A stretch of 64,000 nt of DNA from contig OX465281.1 in NCBI GenBank assembly GCA_949987705.1, positions 28,318,942 to 28,382,941 on the forward strand, given 5' to 3'. A model generated the notes under the pieces. The model saw only the letters and a list, made by a program, of their open reading frames with translations, had not been told where the DNA came from and did not search any database. The DNA is from Thereva unica (lineage: Eukaryota; Arthropoda; Insecta; Diptera; Therevidae). Positions 11,731 through 23,849 of the stretch are shown here, piece after piece (within the stretch, counting starts at the first letter, position 1; each line of letters opens with the position of its first letter). Made by a program: the position numbers and the translations under genes.

Positions 11731-11769
11731 TTGTACAAGCCCAACATTTTGGCTTGCGCAAGCCAAACC

Positions 11770-13800
11770 CTTCAGTTCACATGCAACGATCTATTTGTGC
11801 GTGCCAATTCACTTGCGCAAGCCAATTTGCACAAGTAAATCGTTCCACGTGGACCTACCTTAATTATTTTTTTTTTAATTGCTTCCGAAAAAAATTAAAG
11901 GGACTAAAAAGCCAGGTAGTACTTGACTTTCATTGCACTAACCGTTGATTCGAAAATTGTTTTCATTTCTTTGTTAGGCTTATGCACTTAATACATCACC
12001 CACAAATCACTGAAGACTTCTTTTCATCTGCAATTATATCAACGAAGCACTAACATAACTCAGCGACTGATGTGAAAACTCAAGGATTATTACCATTTAC
12101 AGAAAAATGCAACACAATACAGCAATATATCAACATCAAAAGCCTTGCATGATGCTATCATCATCAATGTAACTAACAACACAATACGATGATGGATGCT
12201 TCTTACAAGTGTATAACTCAACTTCACCTTCCACCACAAAAAAAATGTTTGAATTTTGCAAATATACTCCTTAATCAAGCTCTACTTGTAGCTATTTATA
12301 CACAAAACAGGAATTTTCAGCAACTGCTTTAGTTTCTATTTTTAATTCGAATTTTTTCCCAAAGAACACGTTCAGCACACACCAAAAACAAAAACAACAA
12401 AATACACAGCACAAAATCACTTCTCATATAGCCTCGTAAAAACTATCTCCATGTAAACAAAAACATCATTTTTTTGGCCAATTTTCTTCATCATAACACA
12501 AACACACCTCCGCCGTAGGAGAGAAAAATACTTTCGATTTCATTCTTTCGTTAAGTTGGACCTGCACCATGCTTGTGGTCCACTAGTGGTACTCTGGTAC
12601 CATACCAGATATTGAAACTGCATAATTTTGACTTAATTGGTAATTAACGTATAATTGGCAATTATGAATTTTGTATATAGGAAAAAAACCTTAAGATCGC
12701 ATATCTAACCTCCGTAGATGGTCCAGAATAGCACGACACTAGATCTACTTCGGGTGGCTCTAGTCGAGTTAGATTCTTGGGCCTGAGGCATTGGCATGAC
12801 TGACGGAGTGGCCAAAATCCAAAGCGAAACTTTCCGGATTCATGGTCAGTTTGGAACTGAGAATGCGAGCAGGATTTTTCCATCTAGTCTAAAATATTCT
12901 TAGACGGGAAAAATCTCTGTTTGTGTTTTTTCTTCTTCGACTCGTGCTCGTTTCCTTAACCTTGGCCAGAATGACATAATCGAAAGCTAACTAAAAACTT
13001 TATACACCCAGCCCGATGCTAGGCCAGAGAAGAGTGATTCACGGCCCTGAACTTGGGAGTAGACTCGGCATCGGCACAGACGTGATATTCTATTTCGCCT
13101 TTCATTGTCGCTATTAAAATCGCACGGTTTTAAGCGTGGCTCAAGCACTAAAACTAATTTACCTTTGAAACGGCCGCGCCACTTCGCCTAGAGAGTGTGA
13201 ATGATCAATTACGACGAGAGATGTTCTTGGATTCGTCCCGCCTAGCACGTGGATTAATTGCCGAAAAGTCGGGATTAGCGCGAGCGAGAGATTTGCGACT
13301 TGACGAGCGCTTCACTTCGCGTCTGTATCTAGACTGGAGGCCCAACCTTCAGGCGACACATCTTAAAAAGCAGCGCCGCGATTCCAGGTGGATAGCCGGA
13401 GGGTGACGTCTATGTCGGATAACACACAGGCTGGGTGCGTGAATATCCCACCATAGTCCCACTGCCCACCATAGTACCACTTACCACGCTCGTCCGTCGG
13501 GCGATGGGAGCGGGATGCGGAGCCTGATGGGTGGCTTTAATTACCTTCTACTAATTCTATTTGCAAAGATGGTTTCGACGACTGCTTAAGAAACAGCACC
13601 GAGATGTGGCAGGCTGGCAGATGAGGTTTTCGGTAGGAGTAGTGCGACATATTAACATAAATCGCAAGGTCTGTTTGTTGTCGCAAATTTACATAAGGGA
13701 TTACTGCCGGGGTTTGGTTTGATGGGAGAGAATTGAAGGATTATAATTTTCCGTTGGAGAGATTTCAAACGGGGCCTAAACAGTGTGAAATCATGGAAAA
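11770..13800. other. No recognisable gene
   Basis: Only short frames without family motifs are seen. The segment 13000-13420 is GC-richer and could be unique host sequence, but I can assign no exon to it. The stretch from 12000 to 12600 is AT-rich. Confidence 0.4.
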
Positions 13801-14134
13801 ATTATGTGACTCATGTTTTGTGGCAAGTGTCAATGTTGTTTCTTAGAAAGGTACCATCTGATGGGGTGTAAGCTTGTAAGTGTTTAAAAAGGGACATCAG
13901 GACAGGCGGCAGACTCCGTCCAAGGACCAAGGGCGGATTAAGAGGAGGTGCGATCAAGGGGAACACTAGAGCTCCAAAACATAATAACCCCAGTATAAAT
14001 ATTAGAAAGGAAAATATAAAGGGCGCTACAAAAACCAAGTAAGTAAACGTGTCCCACACAACCAGGGACTGCTCTGTAGGCAAAAGTAAATGAATGTCGA
14101 GTCAAGCAGTCACGAACGTAAGCCTTTGTGCTTA

Positions 14135-14770
14135 TTTAAACCATTGCAACTGAACTTGTGAGTGAAAATTACCCCCTTTTCAAAATTGTGACAAGTCACA
14201 AGCTTTTGTGACAAGTCACAAACTTTTGTGACAAGTAACAAGCTTTTGTGACTCGTGCTCGTGGTGACTCGTGGTATTCTTTCAACTATCACATAATCAG
14301 TTTTATAACATAATCTAGATCTAGATGGGTATTCCTTCGTCACAAGTAACTTTCTTGTGCTTATACGGAGATATTTGTCTAAGCAGAAGCATATTGTGTA
14401 TGAGGTAAGTTTTCACGCCAACATTTTCTGGTGTAGATGTTACTATACTACATTGCCCGCTTCTTCTTTCTATACGTTTCTCCTATAAAAACAGGTATAA
14501 CAGAAAAAATATCAGTGTAGATACCCTCATTGAGAGTTTGTGACTATTCTTGTGACTGTCAGCTGTTTTGGTATTCTGTAACTGTTATTAACTGTATTCT
14601 GGTATTCTGTAACTGTTAAACCATTTATTATGAAAACCATTGAAACTGAACTGAATTTGAGAATGAAAATTACCCCCTTTTCTAAATTGTGACCAGTCAT
14701 ACATAAGTCACTAGTTTTTCAGAATCAGTTCTTGTCATTGAGAGTTTTCGTGACTATTCTTGTGACAAGG
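14135..14770. repeat. TTGTGACAAGTCACAA tandem block and its diverged partner
   Basis: At 14187-14265 a unit of about 22 bp containing the palindrome TTGTGACAAGTCACAA is repeated three to four times. The surrounding block 'aaccattgcaactgaact...attacccccttttc' (from about 14137) recurs at about 14632 as 'aaccattgaaactgaact...attacccccttttc', so a segment of about 100 bp is duplicated 495 bp apart. More TTGTGAC words occur near 15190-15225. Non-coding. Confidence 0.65.
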
Positions 14771-16975
14771 AAAATTTTTAAATAATTCTTTTCTACTGGT
14801 GAATTTGTATTTGTGTAAGGAAAAAAAGTATTGATCCAGTAAAGCAGAGTGTGTGTGAACGTCCGAACACCTCTCCTCATCGAAGCTGGCTGTGTTGTGG
14901 GTCGAGTCTGTGATAAAATGATCTAAATCTTCTCTGTGAGAATACTTGCCATTTATACAGTCACAATTTTGATAGCTGTTGTAACATCGAATATGACTGC
15001 AAAATTAGGATAGAGTTCGCGCCATTAAAAAAGGGAATGTCACATTGCTATTTCCATTGGCAATGAGAGTCGCTAGTCCTTGCCAACGAGGAACGTCACT
15101 CTGTTTGTTTAACAACACAAATAACCCAATTTTTTTTATTCTCAATCACAATTTCAACTGCGCGATTAATTCCCTTATGTGTCTCAAGTTGTGACTCGCC
15201 TTACACTTGTGATCAAGTTGTGACTGTTTTTAGATTACGCGTATTAGAGTCTTTACACGACTGACTACTGAGGATGAAAAATTAAACTCTAGTTGGGCTG
15301 TAATTTTTTATCATCGCCCGCCTCCACCCCCTTCCTCGCCACAAGACAAGCTCTTGGGTCCGTCCCTGCCAATGCCAAGTGTCGAGGACACGGACACAAT
15401 TCAACATTCATTATCATCATCAATATCTGCACAACCTGTTATTGGCATTGGCTTCATGCAACATCCTCCTGCAGAAGAGTCTAACATTTCTATACCTATC
15501 GTTTGGCAAGGCTGCCTCCGGACCGGAGGCTCGATAAGCAGAACTTAACTGTCTAGTGTGCTCTGTCTGGCTTTATCCTCTCCGCAACTTTGGCAATAGA
15601 CGGTGTGCGGATCCCTGGCAATACATTGTCAGGGTCTGTTTAGGAGGCTCATTGACAGATCGCCCTACAGATAATGCAGGCCTCCAGTATAAAAGTATGT
15701 CGCAGCTGCTTATCAATGCCCAGAAAAATCATCAAATTGTGGCCCAAGGGCAAGATTATGAGCCATAATCCTTTGCCGTTTCGTATCCTTGAGAATAGGC
15801 CAAAGATTGTGATTAAGCTAGACTCTTTAGATATGGGTGAAGGAACTATGTAGTTCAATATTGGATCAACTGATGGACCAGAAACGTTCCAGTCATTGAA
15901 GAAATCGGAATTCACAATCAGTCTGGGACTCTTCTCTAGACATTGTCCTATTAAGTGTCACTGGCCAATAAGACAAGCTACCGTTTCAAGCTTCAGTTTT
16001 CTTAAAGCTCATCAAACGGTAGAGCATTTCGTTTCGAAGCCGCCGCAAGGCGTGAACTTAGACACTTCAACAACCTTTTCCTCAAACTAAAAGAGTTATG
16101 AAAGTTCGATAGTAGTCTACTTCCAAGGCTTTAATATGACCTTGAGAATAATACTAGATAAGGTCATATATTAAATTTTATAGGTTGCAACGTTGGCAGG
16201 ACGTCTTGTTCCCCCTTGTGACCCCTGCCGAGCACCTTAAAAACTAGGCTACAGGGCCGGCGTTTTTACTCAATTGATCATCTAGAATAGCGTACCAGAT
16301 CGTGTAACGACTCAAATTGCCCGGGTACAATAGACAGTTTCCAGAGTGACTATAGCTGGAAGAAACTCGTACAAAGCAAAACGGCTGAAGCTGCCGACTA
16401 CCAACTCAGAGGTCCGTGGTTTAATTCCATGCAGCAGCACAGTCCGACGTCTATTCAAATCTCTCACTTAGATAACATTTAGCTCTATGCGAGTAACTTA
16501 TCACGCTCTTAAATTGCCTCCCAGTTTCCTTCATGCTCAATGTTGTTGCCCACACTGGGCTGTGTATAGCAGGACTTAGCAGACCACTCTCGTAACTTTG
16601 TCTGGGGTGACTACGCTGATGTTTTTCCGATCTTCACTACAAGTTACTTTAATCTTCCTTGAGAGCATATAGATATAGATTTCTCATCAACACTGATCTC
16701 TACAGACGACTCTTTACGTCCTTTTCAGTCAAAACCTCCGCTTTATTTCCGGCGGGCTAGATGCGTTATCCGATAGGCTCGTTCGAATATTACAATACAG
16801 CCCTCTTTCCAAGGAACTTAGTGGTGTTACGCAATACATATACATATAGTGTGCCTATCCTTTTGGCTACCTTGATTTGGCAGAAAATCGAAGAGTTAAA
16901 GGCATGCTTGACATGAATTTTGCGTCGAAGGTTGGAATCAAAGTAAGGCAGTCGAAAAATCTCGGAGATTCCGGA
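14771..16975. other. No recognisable gene
   Basis: Several short frames (for example 15293-15484, 15556-15768 plus; 15649-15915 minus) overlap one another and show no motif I recognise. Probably decayed repeats. Confidence 0.4.
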
Positions 16976-17596
16976 AGAGGCTAGATCATTGAATCGCAGA
17001 TCAGTGAACTAGGAGGTGTTCTGATCGATTCGATCCTATGGGAGTTTGTTTGGTGGCTGTTGTGTGTTCCAGCGGGGGTGTGGAAGGGGCTAGGTCACTG
17101 ACCTAGGAGGTGTTCGATAGTGTGGGAGTTTTTGTGCGGCTTTGTATACTTAGGCGGATATTCCAGAGGAGGCTAGATCACTGAATCATATAGTTTAGTG
17201 ATCTAGGAGGTGTTCTGATCGTTGCGATATCGCGAGAGTTGGTTGGGCGGCTGTATATCGTTTCAGCGGATATGCCAAATCTGGCTAGATCAGTTAAAGG
17301 AAGATCAGTGATATAGGAGGTATTCTGATCGTTCCGATCATGTGGGAGATATTATGTGGATGTTGTATGTTCCCACGAAGATTCAAGAAGAGGCTAGATC
17401 ACTGAATCACAGTTTAGTGATCTAGGAGGTGTTCTAATCGTTCTGATGGTGTGGGGATTTTTGTGTGGCCCTGGTGTACTTCGGCGGATATTCCAGAGGA
17501 GGCTCGATCACTGAATTACAGCTCAGTGATCTAAGAGATCTTCTAATCATTTCGGTCGTATGGGACATTTTTGTGCGGGTTTGTGTAAAAATTTAA
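16976..17596. repeat. Minisatellite of about 110-bp units, each with a GATC-rich hairpin
   Basis: About six imperfect units start with ggctagatcactgaatc or variants (near 16976, 17088, 17194, 17281, 17394, 17503). Each continues with gtgatctaggaggtgttctg, then 'atcgttccgatc...tgtgggag'. Within a unit CTAGATCACT pairs with AGTGATCTAG across a short loop, giving a 10-bp hairpin stem in the best units. The units diverge by roughly 15-25% by eye. No ORF is maintained. Confidence 0.85.
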
Positions 17597-19600
17597 TACT
17601 AGTTCGTTAAAAGGGCAGCATTCAATTTTATCGGTTGCTGTCCTAGCTTGTTTGTTACCACGTCGATCGCGTCAATCTCGCTTTTCGAAAGCTCAACTCA
17701 TTAATAGCGTCTGAAATAATTGTGTTCAGAAGGCATTTTGGATTGTAGAATCCCAAAGAGAGATGCCTTGGAGGCATGAGGAATGGGTAAAAGTTCATTA
17801 TTTTAAAGAACGATGACGAGTTTGTAAGGTGAGCACTTCAATTCTGTCTGCATTTGTGCTGGAACGTTTAAATTATAAATAAGTACTTTGCACCTCGTAT
17901 TCTCGAGGTAATCCAACAACTTCCTCTGCGCTAAGAACATAAATCCAGCATTATTTTACGACCGCATCTCTTCAAGAATGCACCATCAACATAAATCTAG
18001 TAATTTTGCCGCTCTAACGCTCAACCATAATCCAGCATATCCATGGAGAATGCACAATTTGGCATGGTCTAAATCTAAAACAAAGTTCATTTCAAAACAG
18101 CACGTTTTTTCTAATTAAAAATTCATAGAAATTCTAAGAACCGAACGGACCCTATAATTACCGCGCACCCGAATGACCTGCATTTCATGCCGTTGTTGTT
18201 GTCGTTCTTCGTGCGAGTGGTGTTCACGCAACTTGCATCAAGAGACTCAATAGTGTCGCAATAATGCAAATTCTGAACACACAATATGTTGTTGCCCTGA
18301 TGTTACTGGATTGACACAAACAGAACGCGACCGCGACGACTAGTATGTTGCCCCAGAGTCATGTGCATGGAATCATAGATCATTTGAGATGCCATATTTG
18401 AATAGACCTGACAGACGAGCGCTATGCCCCGATTCATTTCGCGGGCGTTAGCACAATGATAATGTGCTCGCGTTGCGGTCTCTCCGCGCGAAGACGCCGA
18501 GGATCTGTCGTGAATGCTTAATAGAATGGATCCAATCAGCCGGTAATTGTTATGCGTCTATGCAACAGAGGCCGCCACAAACAGCAATTTGTTTTAGATT
18601 GGAGAAATTATTCAAATCGTATTAATCTATGGCGGCGCTCTGCACCTTGGCTATACGACGAAGACGACGGATCGAAACGTGGAGGAGGAGGCTGCGAAGA
18701 GGCAGAGCTGTGTTGATCCTTTGTGTTTAATCAATTTCGCGACAGTCCAAAGAGGGAGACGCTGAAACCGTTTATGTGCAAATGACTGCGTGGAATCATA
18801 CGATGAATTATGTCAATTCTAGCGGTTATGGTTAGCACCTGTCAAGGTAGGAATATGTACTCATTCACCTGGAGAGCTGCTGACGGTGAAGTAGCCCCCT
18901 AATGGGGAGGGTTTGCTCACTCATCAAATTTACTTAGAAAAGTTCAGGTAAACAAAAGTTTCTTTCTTGTCGTTAATTCTCAAGCACTTGAGGATGTCAT
19001 CGATGCAGAATTGTTAGTGGTGGTAGTGTTGATGACACTTTCCACCTTTAGCAGGAGGGAGTACGTTTTTCTTTAGTAAATATTTACCTTGGCGACAGAA
19101 AATTAAGTAAACAAATTAACAAAAGTCTTGCCCCAGAAGAAGTTTTATGCGTGTGCAAATTTTTTTTCTTACCTTCTAGTTATGGAAGGTAAATGTTTTG
19201 AGATTGTAATGAAGAATAGAAGAAAGGCTATGAGTAGAAAATTAAATTTGGGGAATTAAAAGTTTATTCGCGGAGTTTGTAAAGGAAAGTCCTCTCGAAT
19301 TGTTATTTGGGATTGGCGGGGTCAAATGTAGGACTTGTGTATTAGAGACCAAGACATCCGGTCTGAACGAAAAAATCGCATCTCTTAAGAAATCCTAGAC
19401 ACTAGGGTGCAGATGTAGTCAATTGAAATACAATGGTCATTCAATCGCAGATTTGGCTTATCAGTTATCCTCACAAGAGGCAAACTTCATTACAAATGAA
19501 ATTGGGCAATCCCAGCATCTACCTTACGCATTCGGAAAGCGTAAGTGTTTTTTATTGCCTTCAGGCAATTATATTGGTAGCCGCTATTGGAAATAGAGCG
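17597..19600. other. No recognisable gene, possibly unique host DNA
   Basis: Sequence at about 18150-18850 is less repetitive and of mixed composition (for example near gcgggcgttagcacaatgat). It looks more like host intergenic sequence than transposon debris, but I see no exon with coding character. Confidence 0.35.
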
Positions 19601-19601
19601 C

Positions 19602-19682
19602 TTTTCTTTCACTTTTGGAAGTCAAGCAGCAATGCAAGTGATTAGTACTATGTTGGGGGACCGCTTGGTAAAATGACACTCG
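19602..19682 (+). repeat. 5S rRNA-derived repeat, copy B
   Basis: gtcaagcagcaatgc (19621) and 'gattagtactatgttggggg' then 'accgcttggtaaaatgacac' follow 5S rRNA box A and box C with the correct spacing. The upstream part is poorly conserved. As in copy C at 30104-30190, the end reads ggtaaaaYgacact rather than the genuine 5S end. Confidence 0.65.
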
Positions 19683-20850
19683 CGTTTAAAAATGTGTCTT
19701 TCGACACCGTCGCAGTTATACTTACATATCCACGTCAAACTTTTCGAGCTTGCAGCCTCTTTTTACCATTTTTAAATCACGTGGGCCATCTGGGGTATTC
19801 CTTATGGGGCAAAGCGTTAGATGCCCCTACTGGGTTCAATAGGGCTATCCGCATGAGGTCCATAAGAAGCAGTGGAGCTAGCGTCATATGGGCTCCATCT
19901 GCACCCCGTCAAAATGCTAGTCGGGTGAGATAAAACGAAAGTCGGTGACCGTTCTTTTAGGGATGATGCAAGAAGTACGCAAAACGCGGTTTTATAGGAA
20001 TAAAAATGCGAAAAGAGGAGGGAAAGAAGGACGCGCATGAAAACGAGAGATTTTTCATCCAAAAATTGCCTGGGTCTCAATCAGCTGTCTATATGCATTG
20101 ATAAGGTTGTCGCAGTAAGGCCGTATATTAAGCACATTCTCAATGCCAGGGATTTGTATACATAAGATCTACTTTTTATCACCAAAATTTGTTGCGATTG
20201 ATTTGTTATACACATGGTCTATGTAGAGGAGGAGGTGTGAAAAACATAAGTGGCAAAAGCTAGCGTCAATATGGAGCATAAAAGACAAAGAGTCCGAACT
20301 CTTCACTAGCTATTCACGACGTCTTATTAGATAACGTCATAGGTGCAACAGTATATCAAATTGTGGATGGAGCTGCAACACCTTTAGGTTTTTTTTTGTC
20401 GGATGCTGGCAATCACTGAGAAGTTCTACAGCATGTATGACAGCATATATTTCTGACGAAGCATCAAGGAGTGAAACATTGTAGGAACCTTAATGTAGTT
20501 ACATATTTACGGACCACAAACAGAATTGATGAAATAAAAATAATGACTTCAAGAAATTTGTAGAGGCCTAGCCAAATTACGAAGCCTTAGGGATTTGTTA
20601 AAAGAGCAAAAAAAGCACGTTTTTGCTGCTAAAGGAGTCTGCTGTTTCTAATAGCCCCGGAAAGTCTACTACGACATCAGTCAAGACAAAATTCGACAAT
20701 ACGTTCCTGAACTACTCCGACAATTAATCATAACAAAACTCTACACTGTCCGGCTCATCGGGGTTAAAGACAACGAGACCAGGGTAGTAAGCGACTGAAT
20801 GATTGAAAGACGACAGCAATCATGTGGTATCAAAACATAAGACTGATATG
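19683..20850. other. No recognisable gene
   Basis: Overlapping short frames on both strands (19673-19933 plus, 19817-20080 minus) carry no motif I recognise. Nothing can be supported here. Confidence 0.4.
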
Positions 20851-20861
20851 CAGTCTTGCCA

Positions 20862-21205
20862 TTAATACGGTTCGGATTGCGAGCAGCAACAATTAAGCCA
20901 GGCATAACAGCAGTCGGTGCAGAATTGGTTCCTGCAAATCATTGCGCTTGCCCGTGGCAAGCAGGAAAATATGAACGTATGTGAATTTGTAAACGAATTC
21001 AAAAATAGAGTTAACGGGATCAAGCCTGGAGCAGCGTCGTCAGAAAAGGGCGTTTTCATATAGGAGGATTTAAAAACTGCCATATAATTGGACCCACCTT
21101 ACAAAGGTCCGTTCGAGGTGTTGGACAGAAATCCCAAGTATTTCGAATTACGGACAGAATAGCTGCGTTTAAATCGATCGGTGAAGCCCGCATTCTCCGA
21201 GAACA
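20862..21205 (+). pseudogene. Ty3/mdg4-type integrase C-terminal relic
   Basis: Plus-strand reading, with stops and frameshifts, gives DLKTAI, PPYKGPFEVLDRNPKYFEL and then, shifted, NRSVKPAFSEN. This matches the pol C-terminus of insect Ty3/gypsy-type LTR retroelements, where 'PPYDGPY.V..R..K.F' is followed by 'IDRLKPAF'. No LTR, RNase H or integrase core is visible nearby, and the fragment runs directly into the 3' end of an RTE copy at 21206. A dead fragment of an endogenous LTR element. Confidence 0.6.
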
Positions 21206-21790
21206 CCTACATGCATAACGCTCCTTTAATCCGGGACATAAGACGGAAACAGTTGCCATCCAGCGGGCTCTTGTTTTGCGCGACAGCTCTAAGCTCTGAC
21301 GAGGATCTCCCAGTTGTTGCGGCCTACTCTGCTGCCTACGGCCTGTCTACCGTTTATGACATCGCGTTGAACGTTTCTAATTGCGGCGATTTTTAGGCGA
21401 ATAGTCACTACTACTACATAGTGGTCACTTCCAGTGTCGGCTCTCCTAAAACTCCTGGCATCCTGGATCACGTGGTCGTCGGCCGCAGATGGAGAGCTAT
21501 TATGCTCCATCTGCGTCTGACCACCACGTGATCGATCTGATTTTTCGTTCTACCATCGGGCGATACCCAGGTCTCCTTGTGTATCTTCAAGAAAGTAAGT
21601 TCTACCTGCCATGAGTTAGTGAGAGCTGCAATATTCAATGAAAAGCTCACCGTTGCTATTAATGACCTGGCCTATATCTTGATTTCCAATTGTGTGTTCA
21701 AGGCCGGTGTTGTTGGGGCCGATCTGTGCGTTTAAGTCACCCATCAAAAGAATGATGTCTCCCGTTGGAAAAGTGACATTAAATGACATT
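21206..21790 (-). pseudogene. RTE-clade LINE, family 1, copy 3 (almost entirely deleted)
   Basis: The 3' terminus (ctcctttaatccgggacata, then 'ggaaacagttgcca') and C-terminal codons (21206-21335) are joined directly to the linker/endonuclease part (21340-21790; minus-strand WVSPDGRTKNQIDHVVV and GDLNAQIGPNNTGLEHTIG). The whole reverse transcriptase is therefore missing. At 21469-21532 about 28 bp is repeated in inverted orientation, giving a hairpin absent from copy 1. Confidence 0.85.
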
Positions 21791-22499
21791 AGTAGGCACA
21801 TAGGTAGCCACAATCATAGGGCCTATGACAAGAGATGAAGAAATTATGTGGTGACACAGAACCAGACTTAATAGCTCTGTTGAAGGCTGGAAGTGATTTT
21901 AGAAATGGAGATGCAATCAGACTCTATGACTGGGAAGATAGGTTAAGCTTCGAACATACAAGAGAGTCTATCCTGGTAAAATCCATGCAGGTTCTTCTTG
22001 AGTTGCCTAAAAACACGACCAGAAAATGACTAGGCCGCAGTAGAAATGTTTTCAGAAGACTAGTTGGATTGTCTATCGCCCTATCACCTATGAAAGATTG
22101 AAGGACCCCATCTGTAGCCACTGTATCAAGAAACACGAGCCCGCATTTGCCGAGCAGTGCTTCTTTGTTTGATGCAATCCGAGCGACAAATCTTAGGAAT
22201 ATAGCTAAAAATGTTCAAACTGAGGTGTACAGGCTGCTTAGAATAAAAGAAAGGGCAGAGGCGGCCGCAGTTCTCTTTGGACTTGATAACTCACAAAAAA
22301 AGGAAGCAAGAAAGAGAGCGAATGATATAGTCAGGCCCTGAGGGCCGCCCTTTGTCCTCGATGTAAACTTTAAATTGTGAATTTTTTTGCTGCGTACGGT
22401 GAGGGTTCGATTTGCTGTTCGGAAATGGTTCGTCTCCTTTCATTCTAAGCAGTTTTGATGTGAAAAATAAGTCACGCTCACGAAAAATAAGTCAAGCTG
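21791..22499. other. Unassigned short frames
   Basis: Plus-strand frames 21835-22029 and 22147-22341 are charged and fairly ordinary in composition (the second has KNVQTEVYRLLRIKERAEAA) but match no family I know. They are separated by stops and could be relics of a single coding region. Confidence 0.3.
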
Positions 22500-23240
22500 A
22501 TGAAATTGAAAAAATCCATCAAGATAGGCATGTCAGTAGTGTCGATAGAAAAAGATGTCTGAGTTCCTCGTGAGTTGAGCGCGAAAAACATAATGAAACG
22601 AATTAACACCTGCCTGCAAAGCGCTGCTGTAACCGACCCATTTTTGAAATGTCTCATAACCGGTGATACAAAATGGGTCAGGTATCACAATCGAAAGCGT
22701 CAAAGATCGTAAACAAACGTTTTTAGCCGCCACAAGCGTTAGCAAAGTCAAGGTTGATGGCATCATAGAAGATGATGTTGCGTGTATTTTGGGACTGGAA
22801 GGGAATTGCTTACTTTGACGTACTTCCAGTTGGTCAGATGGTTGTTTCTTAACTCTACTGTGTACAACTAGAGATATTACACTTGGCAATTGAAACTGCT
22901 CGATTTGAGTAATAATAAAGGTGTTGTCTTTCATCACAACAACATCCGACCGATATACTTCTTTGATGACCTGTCACAAATTAGGAAGGTTCGGTTATGT
23001 AGTTCTAATACATCCACCGTATGGTTCTGTCATAGCACCCTCTGATTATCACTTCTTCCGATCCATATAGAATTTTCTCAATGGAATATATAATAATCTT
23101 ACGAAAACTACTTGTTTCAGTTTTTCAACCAGAGCCCCTGCACAAAGGTCTTCACCGATAGCATCATGACTCTATCCGAAAAATAAATCGAATTTACTTT
23201 AAAAAGCACCACGAATTTTTTCACTGACCTAAAATTTTAT
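22500..23240 (+). pseudogene. Mariner transposase relic
   Basis: The plus strand reads VPRELSAKNIMKRIN, then DPFLKCLITGDTKWVRYHN, then after a frameshift WDWKGIAYFDVLP, VVFHHNNIRP and SDYHFFRS. These correspond to the mariner blocks WVPHEL, ITGDEKW, WWDWKG, VFHHDNARPH and SDYHLF in the right order and spacing. The first catalytic Asp (ITGD) survives, the second block HHDNARPH is changed to HHNNIRP, and stops occur throughout. It would have encoded a D,D34D cut-and-paste transposase. I did not find the terminal repeats. Confidence 0.8.
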
Positions 23241-23762
23241 AGATATGTCACAATGGCCCTAAAAATAAGTGTTATCTACTTCACAAATCCTATCACACAT
23301 TTTTAATCCATTTAAGTTCAATCAAGTCTAATTTAACACAAAACTATTTTCTATTAATAAAACAAGACAAATTTATGGGACAGTCAGTATGACTAATATA
23401 AACAACATAACAAACAAACTTCGCTGATAAGAACACAGCAAATGGTCCAAGAGATAACAATGCTAATAATTAGTCAAGCGTTTAGAACGAAGTGTCTGTC
23501 TCGTTTCTGTTATATATGTATAAAAGCAAATTTAGCATTCTGAATTTATTTCCCGCTTTAATTGCATATGCAAAGTTCTTTCGAATCGATTTGGTTATTT
23601 TCCACAAAGTGCATTTGCTTTTAACTGAAATAATCAACGCCAATTAAAGCATGCAATTCGTGCATATTTGCACTTGAAACTTTCGGTTTCATGAACTTTC
23701 ACTGGAGAACATATTGACCCCGCAGCTAGTTTGCATTTGAGCAAACAAACAAACAAAAAAAT

Positions 23763-23834
23763 TCCTTGATAGTACAGTGTTAAGTATCCCCGCCTGTCAC
23801 GTGGGAGACTGGAGTTCGATTCCCCGTCGGGTGT
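23763..23834 (+). tRNA. tRNA-Asp(GTC)-like gene or pseudogene
   Basis: The 72-nt segment matches insect tRNA-Asp along its length. The anticodon stem/loop CCCGC-CTGTCAC-GTGGG keeps anticodon GTC, and box B reads GTTCGATTCC. A T5 run lies about 10 nt downstream, as expected of a Pol III terminator. Defects relative to the usual gene: the D loop reads GTG-TTAA where GTGGTTA is expected, the first acceptor-stem pairs are broken (TCCTTGA against TCGGGTG), and the T stem has an A-C mismatch. It may be a decaying copy; the surroundings show no SINE body. Confidence 0.7.
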
Positions 23835-23849
23835 TGTAACTATTTTTCA

